Shown here: positions 45,478-53,834 of the stretch, in pieces
Layout of the letters: each line of letters begins with the position of its first letter
Numbering within the stretch: the stretch's first letter is position 1
Source: Pontibacillus halophilus JSM 076056 = DSM 19796
GTDB lineage: Bacteria; Bacillota; Bacilli; Bacillales; BH030062
Length of the DNA stretch: 64,000 nucleotides
NCBI RefSeq assembly: GCF_000425205.1
Contig: NZ_AULI01000001.1
Span: 372,001-436,000 of the forward strand
Reading direction: 5' to 3'
Notes under the pieces: model-generated
The model's input: only the letters and a program-made list of their open reading frames with translations
What the model was told of the DNA's origin: nothing
Databases searched by the model: none
Program-made: the position numbers and the translations under genes

Positions 45478-46476
45478 ATGAAAGAAAATTTTTGGCATGA
45501 GTTGCCGAAACCGTTCTTCGTTCTGGCTCCTATGGAAGCCGTAACGGACGTCGTGTTTCGACATGTCGTAAGCGAAGCAGCTAGACCAGACGTGTTCTTC
45601 ACAGAGTTTACGAATACAGAGAGCTACTGTCATCCGAAAGGGAAAGACAGCCTACGTGGACGCTTAACGTTCACAGAAGACGAACAGCCAATTGTTGCCC
45701 ATATTTGGGGAGATAAGCCTGAATACTTCCGACAAATGAGTATCGGAATGGCAGAAATGGGCTATCGTGGTGTCGATATCAACATGGGATGTCCTGCCCC
45801 TAACGTTGCTACGAAAGGGAAAGGGTGCGGTCTTATCCGCCGTCCTGACGTTGCAGCAGAGATCATCCAGGCGGCGAAAGCCGGAGGACTACCTGTAAGT
45901 GTTAAAACCCGCCTAGGCTACACAGAAGTAGACGAATGGCACGACTGGTTGAGACACCTACTAGAACAGGACATTGTGAACCTGTCCATCCACCTTCGTA
46001 CGAAGAAGGAAATGAGTAACGTAGATGCTCACTGGGAGCTTATTCCTGAGATCAAGAAACTTCGTGATGAAGTCGCTCCTCATACGCTCCTAACGATTAA
46101 CGGAGACATCCCTGACCGTCAGAAGGGACTTGAGCTCGTTGAGAAATATGGCGTAGACGGCGTCATGATTGGACGTGGAATCTTCCACAATCCATTCGCC
46201 TTTGAAACGGAGAAGAAAGAGCACACAAGCCAAGAGTTGCTCGACCTCCTACGTCTACAACTAGACCTACACGATAAATACTCAAGAGAACTAGAACCAC
46301 GCCTATTCAAACCACTACGTCGCTTCTTTAAGATCTACGTACGTGGCTTCCGAGGAGCAGGTGAACTAAGAAATCGACTAATGGAAACACAATCGACTGA
46401 TGAAGTTCGCGCATTGCTCGATGAATTCACTGAAGCTGGTGGGATTAAGGAAGAGGAAGGATTCACAATTTCTTAA
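45478..46476 (+). CDS. dus: tRNA-dihydrouridine synthase
   Basis: A 332-residue FMN-dependent Dus enzyme with a TIM barrel. [15 protein letters not shown] is the N-terminal FMN motif; [25 protein letters not shown] carries the catalytic Cys; [17 protein letters not shown] and [14 protein letters not shown] are the other flavin/phosphate motifs, then a C-terminal helical tRNA-binding domain. It reduces uridines in the tRNA D-loop. B. subtilis-type genomes have one or more Dus paralogs; which site this modifies cannot be told. Monocistronic. Confidence 0.92.
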   Translation: MKENFWHELPKPFFVLAPMEAVTDVVFRHVVSEAARPDVFFTEFTNTESYCHPKGKDSLRGRLTFTEDEQPIVAHIWGDKPEYFRQMSIGMAEMGYRGVDINMGCPAPNVATKGKGCGLIRRPDVAAEIIQAAKAGGLPVSVKTRLGYTEVDEWHDWLRHLLEQDIVNLSIHLRTKKEMSNVDAHWELIPEIKKLRDEVAPHTLLTINGDIPDRQKGLELVEKYGVDGVMIGRGIFHNPFAFETEKKEHTSQELLDLLRLQLDLHDKYSRELEPRLFKPLRRFFKIYVRGFRGAGELRNRLMETQSTDEVRALLDEFTEAGGIKEEEGFTIS

Positions 46477-46490
46477 ATTAGTTCCTATAC

Positions 46491-46525
46491 GAAAGAGGAG
46501 AGCCCCTAAGCTCTCCTCTTTCTCA
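46491..46525. terminator. Bidirectional terminator after dus
   Basis: Perfect 13-bp stem GAAAGAGGAGAGC (46491-46503) / GCTCTCCTCTTTC (46510-46522) between convergent genes. Confidence 0.85.
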
Positions 46526-46921
46526 TTTAGATACATTCTTATACCTCTTAGAGTAAAGAAATTCGGTTAGAGGAAGGGTGACGAGGATCAACCCCACCGT
46601 AACAAGTAAGGGGTAGTTCTCACTATCTGAGAAGAAATATAAAATCGTTATGGAAGACATCATAATTATGTAGTAGCTCATCCTCGAACTCTTCGCTTTG
46701 ATTTGCTTATCAAACTCATTTTCTTCCTCATTCTCATAAATCTTTCCCCATGTAACATACTTCAGAATGAAATGGAGAAAGAAGAACGAGAAGAATAAGA
46801 ACTTCCCATCAAACTCCTGTGAGTTGAACCATTTATCGACCACTATGGATAGAGATGCTACGAATCCAATGACAAAACTGATAAGACCTATAAATCGCTT
46901 CGTCTTTTTACTTAGCTTCAT
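46523..46921 (-). CDS. Small membrane protein, unknown function
   Basis: About 132 residues starting MKLSKKTKRF, with four hydrophobic segments (about 10-30, 40-58, 80-96, 102-120) separated by charged loops including ENEEENEFDKQIKAK. I do not recognise the family. GTGAGGAA lies 7 bases before ATG 46921; an earlier in-frame ATG at 46945 is less well placed. It starts 31 bases downstream of the TerA/TerD-like gene on the same strand and may be co-transcribed with it. Confidence 0.65.
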   Translation of the reverse strand: MKLSKKTKRFIGLISFVIGFVASLSIVVDKWFNSQEFDGKFLFFSFFFLHFILKYVTWGKIYENEEENEFDKQIKAKSSRMSYYIIMMSSITILYFFSDSENYPLLVTVGLILVTLPLTEFLYSKRYKNVSK

Positions 46922-46951
46922 GGAATGCTTCCTCACTCTGTTCATTAGGAT

Positions 46952-48178
46952 TTACTTGTAATTATTCTTCGGCCCTTCATCCATTATCACTTCTACCATA
47001 TTGGAAGAACCCATCTTAAGTTTCGGTCGGAACTCCGAATTTGGTAGGCTATAAAGCTCTAATGGACTTATGATTACTCCATCATCCGTGTTATGAAGAA
47101 TACCAGGTACACACGTATAAATTCGGTCATTGTTATTCGCGTTATCAGAAGAAACCGTAACAGACGTTCCATTATGGTTATCAATGCTCATCGACACGCG
47201 GTACCTATAGAAGGAGCCTGTTCCATTCGACTGTGCCGAATAAACGACTGGAACCACTGCCAGAATGTCACTTGTTAATCTTAATTTGATTACTTCTTTC
47301 TTACCAGACCAGAAACTTCTACCGACATCACCCATATGCTCCACTGCACCGTTCCCATAACGGCTTAGTGGGGGTACGTCTTCTGCACCAAACATCGCTA
47401 CATCGACCTGCCTACCGTCCTTCGTATAGACCAATGCATAGATATCGTAATCTGTCCCAGTCTTCCAAGAAACTGTAGCCGTAATCTCTGGTGTTTTATC
47501 AATGATGACTGGCTTTTGACCTTTGGCGAGGCTGACCTTTCCTTTCACTTTCTCTAAGTTAACGGGTGACTTATGTTCCTTGTTCTCCGTTACAGGTTTC
47601 GATTTCTCTGCCGGTTTAGGAGCGGCTACAGGTGCAGCAGAGCCTTTCTGGTCTTCAGCCTTTACCTCTACGCCATATAACTGACATAACCCCTCAAGAC
47701 CAGAATTGAATCCACGCCAGACTGACCTCGCCTTTGTCTGGCCATTTCTTAAGTAAAGTTCCAGCACGACAATTCCATTCTCATCTTGAAAGCTATTCGG
47801 AACAAGCTGAATCGTAGCATTATTGGTACCAATCTCAGCCTTTAAATTCCTTACATTCGAGAAGCCCGCACCATGATCTTCCGTTAAGGTAATTGCAATC
47901 TTGCTAATCCCTTCAGGAACCCTATTCATGTCAAACTCCATACTATGTACAACTCTACCTCCCGCTTCTTGTGTGGCCAGTAGGGAAGCAACACCTGAAG
48001 AGCTCTTAGGTTGATTATAGAAGATGATCCCACTATCCCCTTGAACCTTACCCGAATCCGTTAAGAGGAAAGCGGTTAAAGAAACATCGATTGCTGCCGA
48101 TTGATCGTAGCTAACCGTAACCTTCCCACTTGGAGAACTTAAAGGCGCATTTGCCCCCATTTGAAGCGTTTGACTCAT
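46952..48178 (-). CDS. TerA/TerD-family stress protein with two TerD-like domains
   Basis: A ~408-residue cytosolic protein. Residues 1-165 form a TerD-type domain (MSQTLQMGANAPL; SDSGIIFYN-like GDSGIIFYNQP; acidic calcium-type motif), then a P/K/A-rich linker (~170-235), then a second related domain (ITATVSWKTGTDYDIYALVYTK, GDVGRSFWSGKKEVIKLRL). The two-domain layout and length resemble TerA of tellurite/phage/stress loci. No terB, terC or terD neighbours are in the window, so it is an orphan. ATG at 48178 follows AAGGAG by 8 bases. Confidence 0.78.
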   Translation of the reverse strand: MSQTLQMGANAPLSSPSGKVTVSYDQSAAIDVSLTAFLLTDSGKVQGDSGIIFYNQPKSSSGVASLLATQEAGGRVVHSMEFDMNRVPEGISKIAITLTEDHGAGFSNVRNLKAEIGTNNATIQLVPNSFQDENGIVVLELYLRNGQTKARSVWRGFNSGLEGLCQLYGVEVKAEDQKGSAAPVAAPKPAEKSKPVTENKEHKSPVNLEKVKGKVSLAKGQKPVIIDKTPEITATVSWKTGTDYDIYALVYTKDGRQVDVAMFGAEDVPPLSRYGNGAVEHMGDVGRSFWSGKKEVIKLRLTSDILAVVPVVYSAQSNGTGSFYRYRVSMSIDNHNGTSVTVSSDNANNNDRIYTCVPGILHNTDDGVIISPLELYSLPNSEFRPKLKMGSSNMVEVIMDEGPKNNYK

Positions 48179-48389
48179 GAATACCACTCCTTATTGAATA
48201 TGCGATTCTTTGATGTTCTTAATGAATCCTATCTAATCTTGTGAATATTAGTATGCAGTTTCTTATGTAAGAATCTATCAAACTACCTGGTATATCATAA
48301 CAAATATTCCCATGAACGTGTATATAAAAAGGGACAACGTATTAAAACCTATACTGAAGTATTAAAGAGGATAGGAGTACGTTTTTGAA

Positions 48390-48617
48390 TTGGAAGAAGA
48401 CTGGTCATAGCAACAACTTCGTGAACAGTTCTGTATTAAGAACGGTGCACAATTTGCAAGTTGGATAGAGAAAGACAAGACAATGGATTCTTTGGAAGAC
48501 CACCTTTGAAAGTGGAATAACAAACATCTTGTCCACCATCAATTAATCTTAGAAACCATTACAAGCGCCTTATCACTTTCTGTAAATCTACATAAAGTGA
48601 TAAGAAACTGTAATTAA
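48390..48617 (+). pseudogene. Degenerate small reading frame with two in-frame stops
   Basis: From a TTG at 48390 one frame reads as protein-like sequence (EEDWS-stop-QQLREQFCIKNGAQFASWIEK, then another stop after DSLEDHL) to TAA at 48615. The N-terminal part recalls a helix-turn-helix of a transposase or regulator, but this is weak. It may be an inactivated gene; it may also be leader DNA of the next operon. The rest of 48179-48631 shows no other gene. Confidence 0.3.
48569..48604. promoter_or_regulatory. Inverted repeat before the SGNS peptide operon
   Basis: Perfect 11-bp arms CTTATCACTTT (48569-48579) and AAAGTGATAAG (48594-48604) separated by 14 bases, ending 27 bases before the ATG at 48632. 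No T-run follows, so an operator or a leader hairpin is likelier than a terminator. Confidence 0.55.
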
Positions 48618-48631
48618 CGGAGGGTTGGTAT

Positions 48632-48829
48632 ATGTATTGGGAAGAACCCATCAAAAAAAAACCTATTTGCAAAGATACTGTTCAATACAATGTAGCAAAA
48701 ATCATTAAAAGCGGAAATTCCAAAAATAAAATTAATGTATTCCCACATTCTGTTTCGGAATCTAAGTCAGCTGTCAAAGCTGACACAGAGCAAGAACAAG
48801 AGCAGGCAATTATAGAAGAAGAGGGATAG
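48632..48829 (+). CDS. SGNS small protein 1
   Basis: A 65-residue protein with CGGAGGG 8 bases before its ATG. The basic N-terminus (YWEEPIKKKP) is followed by IIKSGNSKNKINVF, SESKSAVKADTEQEQEQ and an acidic end. The core aligns with the next gene (SGNSNNCINIYSNSKANVKSAVKAEAEQEQEQ). Alternating polar/hydrophobic residues suggest a beta strand, then an acidic helix. No signal peptide, no known domain. It opens a five-gene run ending in a ligase fusion and is a candidate modification substrate. Confidence 0.7.
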   Translation: MYWEEPIKKKPICKDTVQYNVAKIIKSGNSKNKINVFPHSVSESKSAVKADTEQEQEQAIIEEEG

Positions 48830-48862
48830 TGAAATCTACACCCTAGTGAGGAGGAGTTTCAG

Positions 48863-49030
48863 TTGACACAAAAAAATGAGAAAGAAAAAAAATGTGAGAA
48901 TCTCGCCATTATCCAAGATAGTGGGAATTCAAATAACTGCATCAACATTTATTCAAATTCAAAGGCCAATGTTAAATCTGCAGTAAAGGCAGAAGCTGAG
49001 CAAGAACAGGAACAAGAGATTGACTTCTAA
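48863..49030 (+). CDS. SGNS small protein 2
   Basis: A 55-residue protein from a TTG start with GAGGAGGAG upstream. It shares with protein 1 the order ENLAIIQDSGNSNN, INIYSNS, KSAVKAEAEQEQEQ, and ends EIDF. One cysteine follows SGNSNN; protein 1 has none at that place. Highly acidic C-terminus. Its similarity to the neighbour, the good ribosome-binding site and tight packing argue that this short frame is a real gene. Confidence 0.7.
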   Translation: MTQKNEKEKKCENLAIIQDSGNSNNCINIYSNSKANVKSAVKAEAEQEQEQEIDF

Positions 49031-49047
49031 AAGAGGGGGATATTTGG

Positions 49048-49281
49048 ATGAATGAAGAAAAAGACTACCCTCATGAAGAGAAGAGCCGACGAAAGGATGA
49101 AGAAACGTACACCTCCCAATCTAAAATTCACAGCAGCGGAAACTCACAAGTCGACCTCCATATTTCAATTGATATAGATGTGAAACCTATAGCATTTGCT
49201 ATGCTTTATTCACTGTTAGCAATGAAAGAAGTCACAGCTGAAGAATTTGAAGAGGCGATTAAGAGAATGCAGGAACTATAA
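49048..49281 (+). CDS. SGNS small protein 3
   Basis: A 77-residue protein 17 bases after the second. The N-terminal third is charged (EEKDYPHEEKSRRKDEE), then SKIHSSGNSQVDLHISIDIDV repeats the SGNS-strand pattern, but the end differs: a hydrophobic helix (AFAMLYSLLAMKEV) and EEFEEAIKRM. It lacks the EQEQEQ tail, so it may be a divergent relative or an adaptor. ATG has GAGGGGG upstream. Confidence 0.65.
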   Translation: MNEEKDYPHEEKSRRKDEETYTSQSKIHSSGNSQVDLHISIDIDVKPIAFAMLYSLLAMKEVTAEEFEEAIKRMQEL

Positions 49282-49304
49282 GCTATATAGAGGAGAGATT
49301 ATAG

Positions 49305-50069
49305 GTGTGTAATACTATTGGCATACTTGGTGGGATGGGACCTTACGCAACCGTGGACATATTTAAGAAGATTGTAACGAACACAGACGCACGCAATGAC
49401 CAAGAGCACCTTAAAATAATTATTTATAACAATCCCACTATCCCACCACGTATACTTGATTCCACAACGATTAACACCCCCTTACCAGAATTAATTGAAT
49501 CTGCGCAAATATTGGAAAGAGCTGGCGCAAGCTTTATTGTTATGCCTTGCCATACGGCGCATATATGGTACGAGCAAATTAAGAATGCGATTAAGATTCC
49601 AATCTACAGCTTGATTCATGAAACGACAGCTCGCATCAAAGAAAGCTATCGAAATGCTCCGAATAAATCCTTGCTCCTACTGGCCACTCAACACACCTTA
49701 TATTCCGGACTCTATCAAGACGCATTCAGTGACTCGGAATTCAAATTAATCATTCCGAACGCACATGAACAGGAATTGGTAGATAAAACGATAGCTAGAG
49801 TCAAAAAAGGACAGCTGAATAAGGAAACAGTGCTTGAACTTAATGACATGATTAACTCTTTTTACGCTCAAGGGGTTTCTATGTTAATGGGCTGTTGCAC
49901 GGAAATCCCTTTAATGTATCCCTTCTTCAAAACAGAGATCACATTACTTGACCCAACCCTCTTGTTCGCAAAGTTCGCGATACAAGAGGCTTTATCCACT
50001 ACAGAAGAATCGGAGGAAATGGTATTGCCGACTAAGCTTAAGCATGACAACGGAGGTGACAGAGAGTGA
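49305..50069 (+). CDS. Aspartate/glutamate racemase family enzyme
   Basis: A 254-residue cofactor-independent racemase. GILGGMGPYATVDIF is the family N-terminus; the two catalytic cysteines are Cys82 in MPCHTAH and Cys198 in GCCTEIPLM (the common form is GCTE, here with an extra preceding Cys). It should interconvert L- and D-Asp or Glu (some relatives act on other substrates). GTG start follows AGAGGAGAG. Its stop overlaps the GTG start of the MurF/ATP-grasp gene (GTGA, 50066-50069), so supply of the amino acid and its ligation appear coupled. Confidence 0.87.
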   Translation: MCNTIGILGGMGPYATVDIFKKIVTNTDARNDQEHLKIIIYNNPTIPPRILDSTTINTPLPELIESAQILERAGASFIVMPCHTAHIWYEQIKNAIKIPIYSLIHETTARIKESYRNAPNKSLLLLATQHTLYSGLYQDAFSDSEFKLIIPNAHEQELVDKTIARVKKGQLNKETVLELNDMINSFYAQGVSMLMGCCTEIPLMYPFFKTEITLLDPTLLFAKFAIQEALSTTEESEEMVLPTKLKHDNGGDRE

Positions 50070-52471
50070 ATCCTTTACGATTAGACATCCCCACGATAGC
50101 TATTACAGGAAGCTCTGGGAAAACGTCTACCAGAGAAATGCTGACTTCTATACTTGATTTGAAATGGAACGTATTAAGGAACACCGGAAATAAAAATCTT
50201 CCTGTGCACACAAAGAGAATTGCAGAGAGCTACAATTCCACCATTGATGCCATTGTATTGGAGCTAGGAATGGGTAAGCCAGGCGCCGGCAAAAAACACT
50301 GTAGTGAACTACAACCTAATATTTCAGTCATTACAAACATCGGTACAGCTCATTACGGTAATTTAGGCAATAGTTTGCAAGGGACCGCCACCAATAAATC
50401 TGCTTTAATTAAATTCATGAAGCCAGACGGACTGTTACTGTTGAATGGTGATGACCAGAACTCATTACTGCTTGATACGAGCACCTTTAAAGGACAGATT
50501 GTGAAAGTTGGAACAAAATCAAATGCTGATTACCGAGCCAGTCACATTCGGTATGTCCCAAATGGAATGAAGTTCAATGTAGAGCTAGATGAAAAACGCG
50601 AGGAACTATTTCTCCCCACATATGGACACCACAATATTGAGAACGCCTTATTTGCAATTGCCATCGCTCATCTATCTGGTTTCTCTGCTACTGAGATACG
50701 AACAGGTTTAGAGAATTATAAAGTACCGATTAAGAGATTAAACACATACCAGTTAAAGCATCATTCTCTCTTAATTGATGATACAGTTAACGCTAATCCT
50801 CATTCTATGCATGCCGCCCTTGATGTACAACAGGAATTGGCTAAGGGGCATAAGCGGATAGCGGTGTTTGGAAGCATGCTTGAATTAGGTGATTACTCTT
50901 TAGAAAGTCATCTAGAAGTTGGGGAATCGGTTATGCATAAAGGGGTGGACGTCCTTCTCACCTACGGACGCGCTGCTAAATCTATTGTAGAAGGTTCTAT
51001 TCGTGCAGGGTTTCCTCCCGAACATGCGTTGCACTTTAAAGACCGGGAAGACTTGCACAGAGAATTGAGAAAGAGAATGGAGGCAAACACAGTAGTGCTT
51101 GTAAAGGGTTCAAGCGCCATGAATATGCATAAAACCGTGCAGTTTATTAAAGATCGCTACATTCACACCATTTCTATACACCCCACAGTCGATACGAACA
51201 CACTACAAATAAGCTCAGCGACACTTGAGCACCTCAACCTTGAGCAACAACAAGTCATTCTTCACTTCGGTCAACTAGAAAAGACGCTAGAGGTAGTTAT
51301 CAACGATGAATTGAAGCTAGGAGAAATCTTTATCCCTCAAACTCTATCTAAAGTAGTGACAATTCCACAACTTCCTTATGACTATTATTGGAGCGGCAAC
51401 CACCTCCACCTAGGGCCGGTGATTGGAATGATTGTGTACCAAAGGTATATCGACGACCCTTCCCAACAGCTTCTCCGCTTCGCAAACTACAAGGCGCTTA
51501 ACGGGCTTATTTATTTCTTCTTCCCAGATTCACTAAATAAGGATAAGCGAACAATTTCCGGATACTACTTCAATCCAGAAACCAACTCGTTTGAATGGAG
51601 TACCTTCCCATTCCCTAATTCAATCTTTAATCGCATCCCGTTAAGACTTTCAAGATACAAGTATTTGCAAGAACAACTAGGAGATACACTATTTAATTAT
51701 CCTTATGGCAATACTGACAAGCTTGAATTCTGGAATATGATGCATAAGCAGCCTCGCATTAAGCACCATTTGCCACTGACTAAGAAATATACATCTGTAG
51801 ATAGCGTATTGAAAGCACTAAAAAAATGCAATGCCGTCTATCTTAAACCAGCTTCAATGTCCGGTGGAAATGGAATCTTCCATGTTAAACATCTAGAAGA
51901 GGGATACCTATGGACAGATATCGAAGGGAACCGCACAAAAATAACATCGAAAGAGCAATTTGAGAGAATTCTTCGTAAAGAACTAGTTAAGAAGAAGACC
52001 TATATTATTCAAAAGGAAATTGCTACCTTTAACAAGGAAGGGTATAAGATTGATTTTCGTCTTTATATCCAGAAGGATTATACAATGAAGTGGAGATTCT
52101 CTGGAATTGAAACGAAAGTCGGTCACAAAGAAAGCGTAATCGCCAATTCTAAGAAACGACATGCCATTATCCCGGGAGAAGAAGCACTCCAACGTTACTA
52201 CGGTTTAACCCGTGAAGAGGCAGTAAAGAAGATTGATGAAATCACGTCGACCTGTATAGGGATGATCAAACTCATGGAACGAAAAGGGCATAAGCTAGGA
52301 GATGCCTGTTTCGACCTCGTAGCTGATCATGATTGTCATTTCTTTGTCTTAGAACCCCAGATTAACTACGCCGCAGAAATCAAACAATTCAGAGATAAAG
52401 GCGAACGAGAGGTTCTGCCCGCTATCCTTCCAACTCCGCTTGAATACGCCAAGGCATTAGCAGGATTTTAA
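50066..52471 (+). CDS. MurF-like ligase fused to a YheC/D-type ATP-grasp ligase
   Basis: An 801-residue fusion. Residues 1-365 form a Mur-ligase: P-loop TGSSGKTST (15-22), ELGMGKPGAG (66-75), VITNIGTAHYG (88-98), DDTVNANPHSM (~245; MurF has DDSYNANP) and LVKGSSAMNM. The P-loop comes only 14 residues in, so the UDP-sugar-binding domain of true MurF is absent. Residues ~370-801 resemble the spore-coat-associated YheC/YheD ATP-grasp: GPVIGMIVYQ, LKPASMSGGNGIFHV, YIIQKEIATFNKEGYKIDFRLYIQ, LGDACFDLVADHDCHFFVLEPQINY (ATP/Mg site). Both halves activate carboxylates with ATP and form amide bonds. Its natural substrate is unknown. Confidence 0.82.
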   Translation: MNPLRLDIPTIAITGSSGKTSTREMLTSILDLKWNVLRNTGNKNLPVHTKRIAESYNSTIDAIVLELGMGKPGAGKKHCSELQPNISVITNIGTAHYGNLGNSLQGTATNKSALIKFMKPDGLLLLNGDDQNSLLLDTSTFKGQIVKVGTKSNADYRASHIRYVPNGMKFNVELDEKREELFLPTYGHHNIENALFAIAIAHLSGFSATEIRTGLENYKVPIKRLNTYQLKHHSLLIDDTVNANPHSMHAALDVQQELAKGHKRIAVFGSMLELGDYSLESHLEVGESVMHKGVDVLLTYGRAAKSIVEGSIRAGFPPEHALHFKDREDLHRELRKRMEANTVVLVKGSSAMNMHKTVQFIKDRYIHTISIHPTVDTNTLQISSATLEHLNLEQQQVILHFGQLEKTLEVVINDELKLGEIFIPQTLSKVVTIPQLPYDYYWSGNHLHLGPVIGMIVYQRYIDDPSQQLLRFANYKALNGLIYFFFPDSLNKDKRTISGYYFNPETNSFEWSTFPFPNSIFNRIPLRLSRYKYLQEQLGDTLFNYPYGNTDKLEFWNMMHKQPRIKHHLPLTKKYTSVDSVLKALKKCNAVYLKPASMSGGNGIFHVKHLEEGYLWTDIEGNRTKITSKEQFERILRKELVKKKTYIIQKEIATFNKEGYKIDFRLYIQKDYTMKWRFSGIETKVGHKESVIANSKKRHAIIPGEEALQRYYGLTREEAVKKIDEITSTCIGMIKLMERKGHKLGDACFDLVADHDCHFFVLEPQINYAAEIKQFRDKGEREVLPAILPTPLEYAKALAGF

Positions 52472-52512
52472 ATAAGTTGTGCTGCTGATTTCACTTAAAG
52501 TTACGTATGCTA

Positions 52513-52558
52513 AACGAACCTAGCAAGGGATGAGATTCCTTACTAGGTTCGTTTATTT
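52513..52558 (+). terminator. Terminator of the SGNS-racemase-ligase operon
   Basis: Stem AACGAACCTAG (52513-52523) / CTAGGTTCGTT (52543-52553), with extra AAGG/CCTT pairing inside, then TATTTTG. Confidence 0.8.
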
Positions 52559-52625
52559 TGCCTCTATTTATGATACGGTTCACCGTAACGTTAAATAGGG
52601 TAAAATAAAAAAAGCAGGTATTATA

Positions 52626-53228
52626 TTACCCGCTAACAACATTGATAGAATTTGACACTTCATTTATATATTCCCCGTTACTGGTCTCAATTTTGAAAAT
52701 ATGCTCACCAATATTATGAAATTCAATCTCAAAAGAATACTTGAAATATCTATCCTCTAAACTATTCAATAGAGAGTTCCTAAGATAATAATCATATCTT
52801 CCAGCATACAATACACTATTGAGGGGTTGATTATTTATATATATACTACATTCTTTATCAAGAGTTAATTTTACCTCAGGGTGACTTGCAAGATTAACTG
52901 TGGAGTTAGTGTAAATATCAACACTAACTCTTCTGTTTTTGAGTATTTTCCCACCATTATTTTTAGGATAAAAAGAACATTGAATTGCTGAGTGTTGATT
53001 GTTAGTATCTTTTCTGATTAAAAAAGCACTCATCTTAGCTCGTTCTATATTTAATTCAGAATCTTTATCTTGTATTTTGTTAATCGACACTTGTATTATT
53101 ACTGCATAGAAAATCAAGGCACATATCCAAAAAACATACAGGAAGTTATTCAGATTTCCACCCAGTATTGACCCAAGTATAATTAAAGAACTCGTAACAA
53201 GAATATTAATTATTGTTGTGAATCGCAT
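52626..53228 (-). CDS. Membrane-anchored protein of unknown three-gene module
   Basis: About 200 residues: two adjacent N-terminal helices (approximately 5-28 and 30-52), then a soluble domain rich in beta strands (SAIQCSFYPKNNGGKI, NLASHPEVKLTLDKE, FEIEFHNIGEHIFKIETSNGEY) that looks immunoglobulin-like. I do not recognise the family. ATG 53228 has AAAGGA 8 bases upstream; the frame reaches 53234 by a TTG. The start lies inside the upstream gene (coupled translation). Strongly AT-rich codons, unlike genes left of 52,500. Confidence 0.65.
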   Translation of the reverse strand: MRFTTIINILVTSSLIILGSILGGNLNNFLYVFWICALIFYAVIIQVSINKIQDKDSELNIERAKMSAFLIRKDTNNQHSAIQCSFYPKNNGGKILKNRRVSVDIYTNSTVNLASHPEVKLTLDKECSIYINNQPLNSVLYAGRYDYYLRNSLLNSLEDRYFKYSFEIEFHNIGEHIFKIETSNGEYINEVSNSINVVSG

Positions 53229-53832
53229 TAGCAATTTCCTTTGTGAACTTTATCAAGTACTCTTCATCACTGTTATCCACTGAAATTTTACCTTTTCTAT
53301 ATATTGAAACAAACTGATCCTCCACAAGTAATGTTACACGATCTAAGGTATAATTCTCCGCTATTTCGTTAAACTCTTTACCACTTACAGAGTTCAGAAA
53401 ATAATCAACCTCGTTTTCGTCAACATACTCTAACCTTTTAATAAATCCATTAAGGTAACTGAAGAGCTTGACAAAGTCATTATTATTTAATGTTTTTAAC
53501 TTTATTGCTACACCAGCTTTTGTTTCAACATGTTTCACCAAATCTTCTCTATATTGATCAATAGTCTCCTCTAATAGAAAATATTCATTATCAATAAAGA
53601 AGAAGCAATTTATAAATTGTCTAAAAGGTAAATTCATTTGATTTCCAACCCTTTTAGTTCCAACCTGATATACATCTTCAATATTATAAACAATATGAAA
53701 CATACCTGTTTCAATTTCATTGAAATGAAACAGGTTTATATCATCATCGTTATTTTTAAAGAAACTCATCTTATTACTTGATAGCCTCTTTAGTTTTTTG
53801 GGTTTATCAACTTGATATAAGGAGAAATTCAC
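53206..53832 (-). CDS. Unknown cytosolic protein, middle gene of three-gene module
   Basis: A 208-residue soluble protein from a GTG start with GAGGAGG seven bases upstream (inside the end of the preceding gene). It has mixed alpha/beta sequence with EIETGMFHIVYNIEDVYQVGTKRVG, FFIDNEYFLLEETIDQY and NYTLDRVTLLVEDQFVSIYRKG. No catalytic motif or known domain is evident. The gene order and tight overlaps imply a complex with the membrane protein after it. Confidence 0.65.
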   Translation of the reverse strand: MNFSLYQVDKPKKLKRLSSNKMSFFKNNDDDINLFHFNEIETGMFHIVYNIEDVYQVGTKRVGNQMNLPFRQFINCFFFIDNEYFLLEETIDQYREDLVKHVETKAGVAIKLKTLNNNDFVKLFSYLNGFIKRLEYVDENEVDYFLNSVSGKEFNEIAENYTLDRVTLLVEDQFVSIYRKGKISVDNSDEEYLIKFTKEIANAIHNNN

Positions 53833-53834
53833 TT

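Noticed and set aside
46952-52471. TerA/TerD protein as part of the SGNS operon
   Set aside because: It is on the opposite strand and separated by 450 bases; a functional link is not supported by the sequence.
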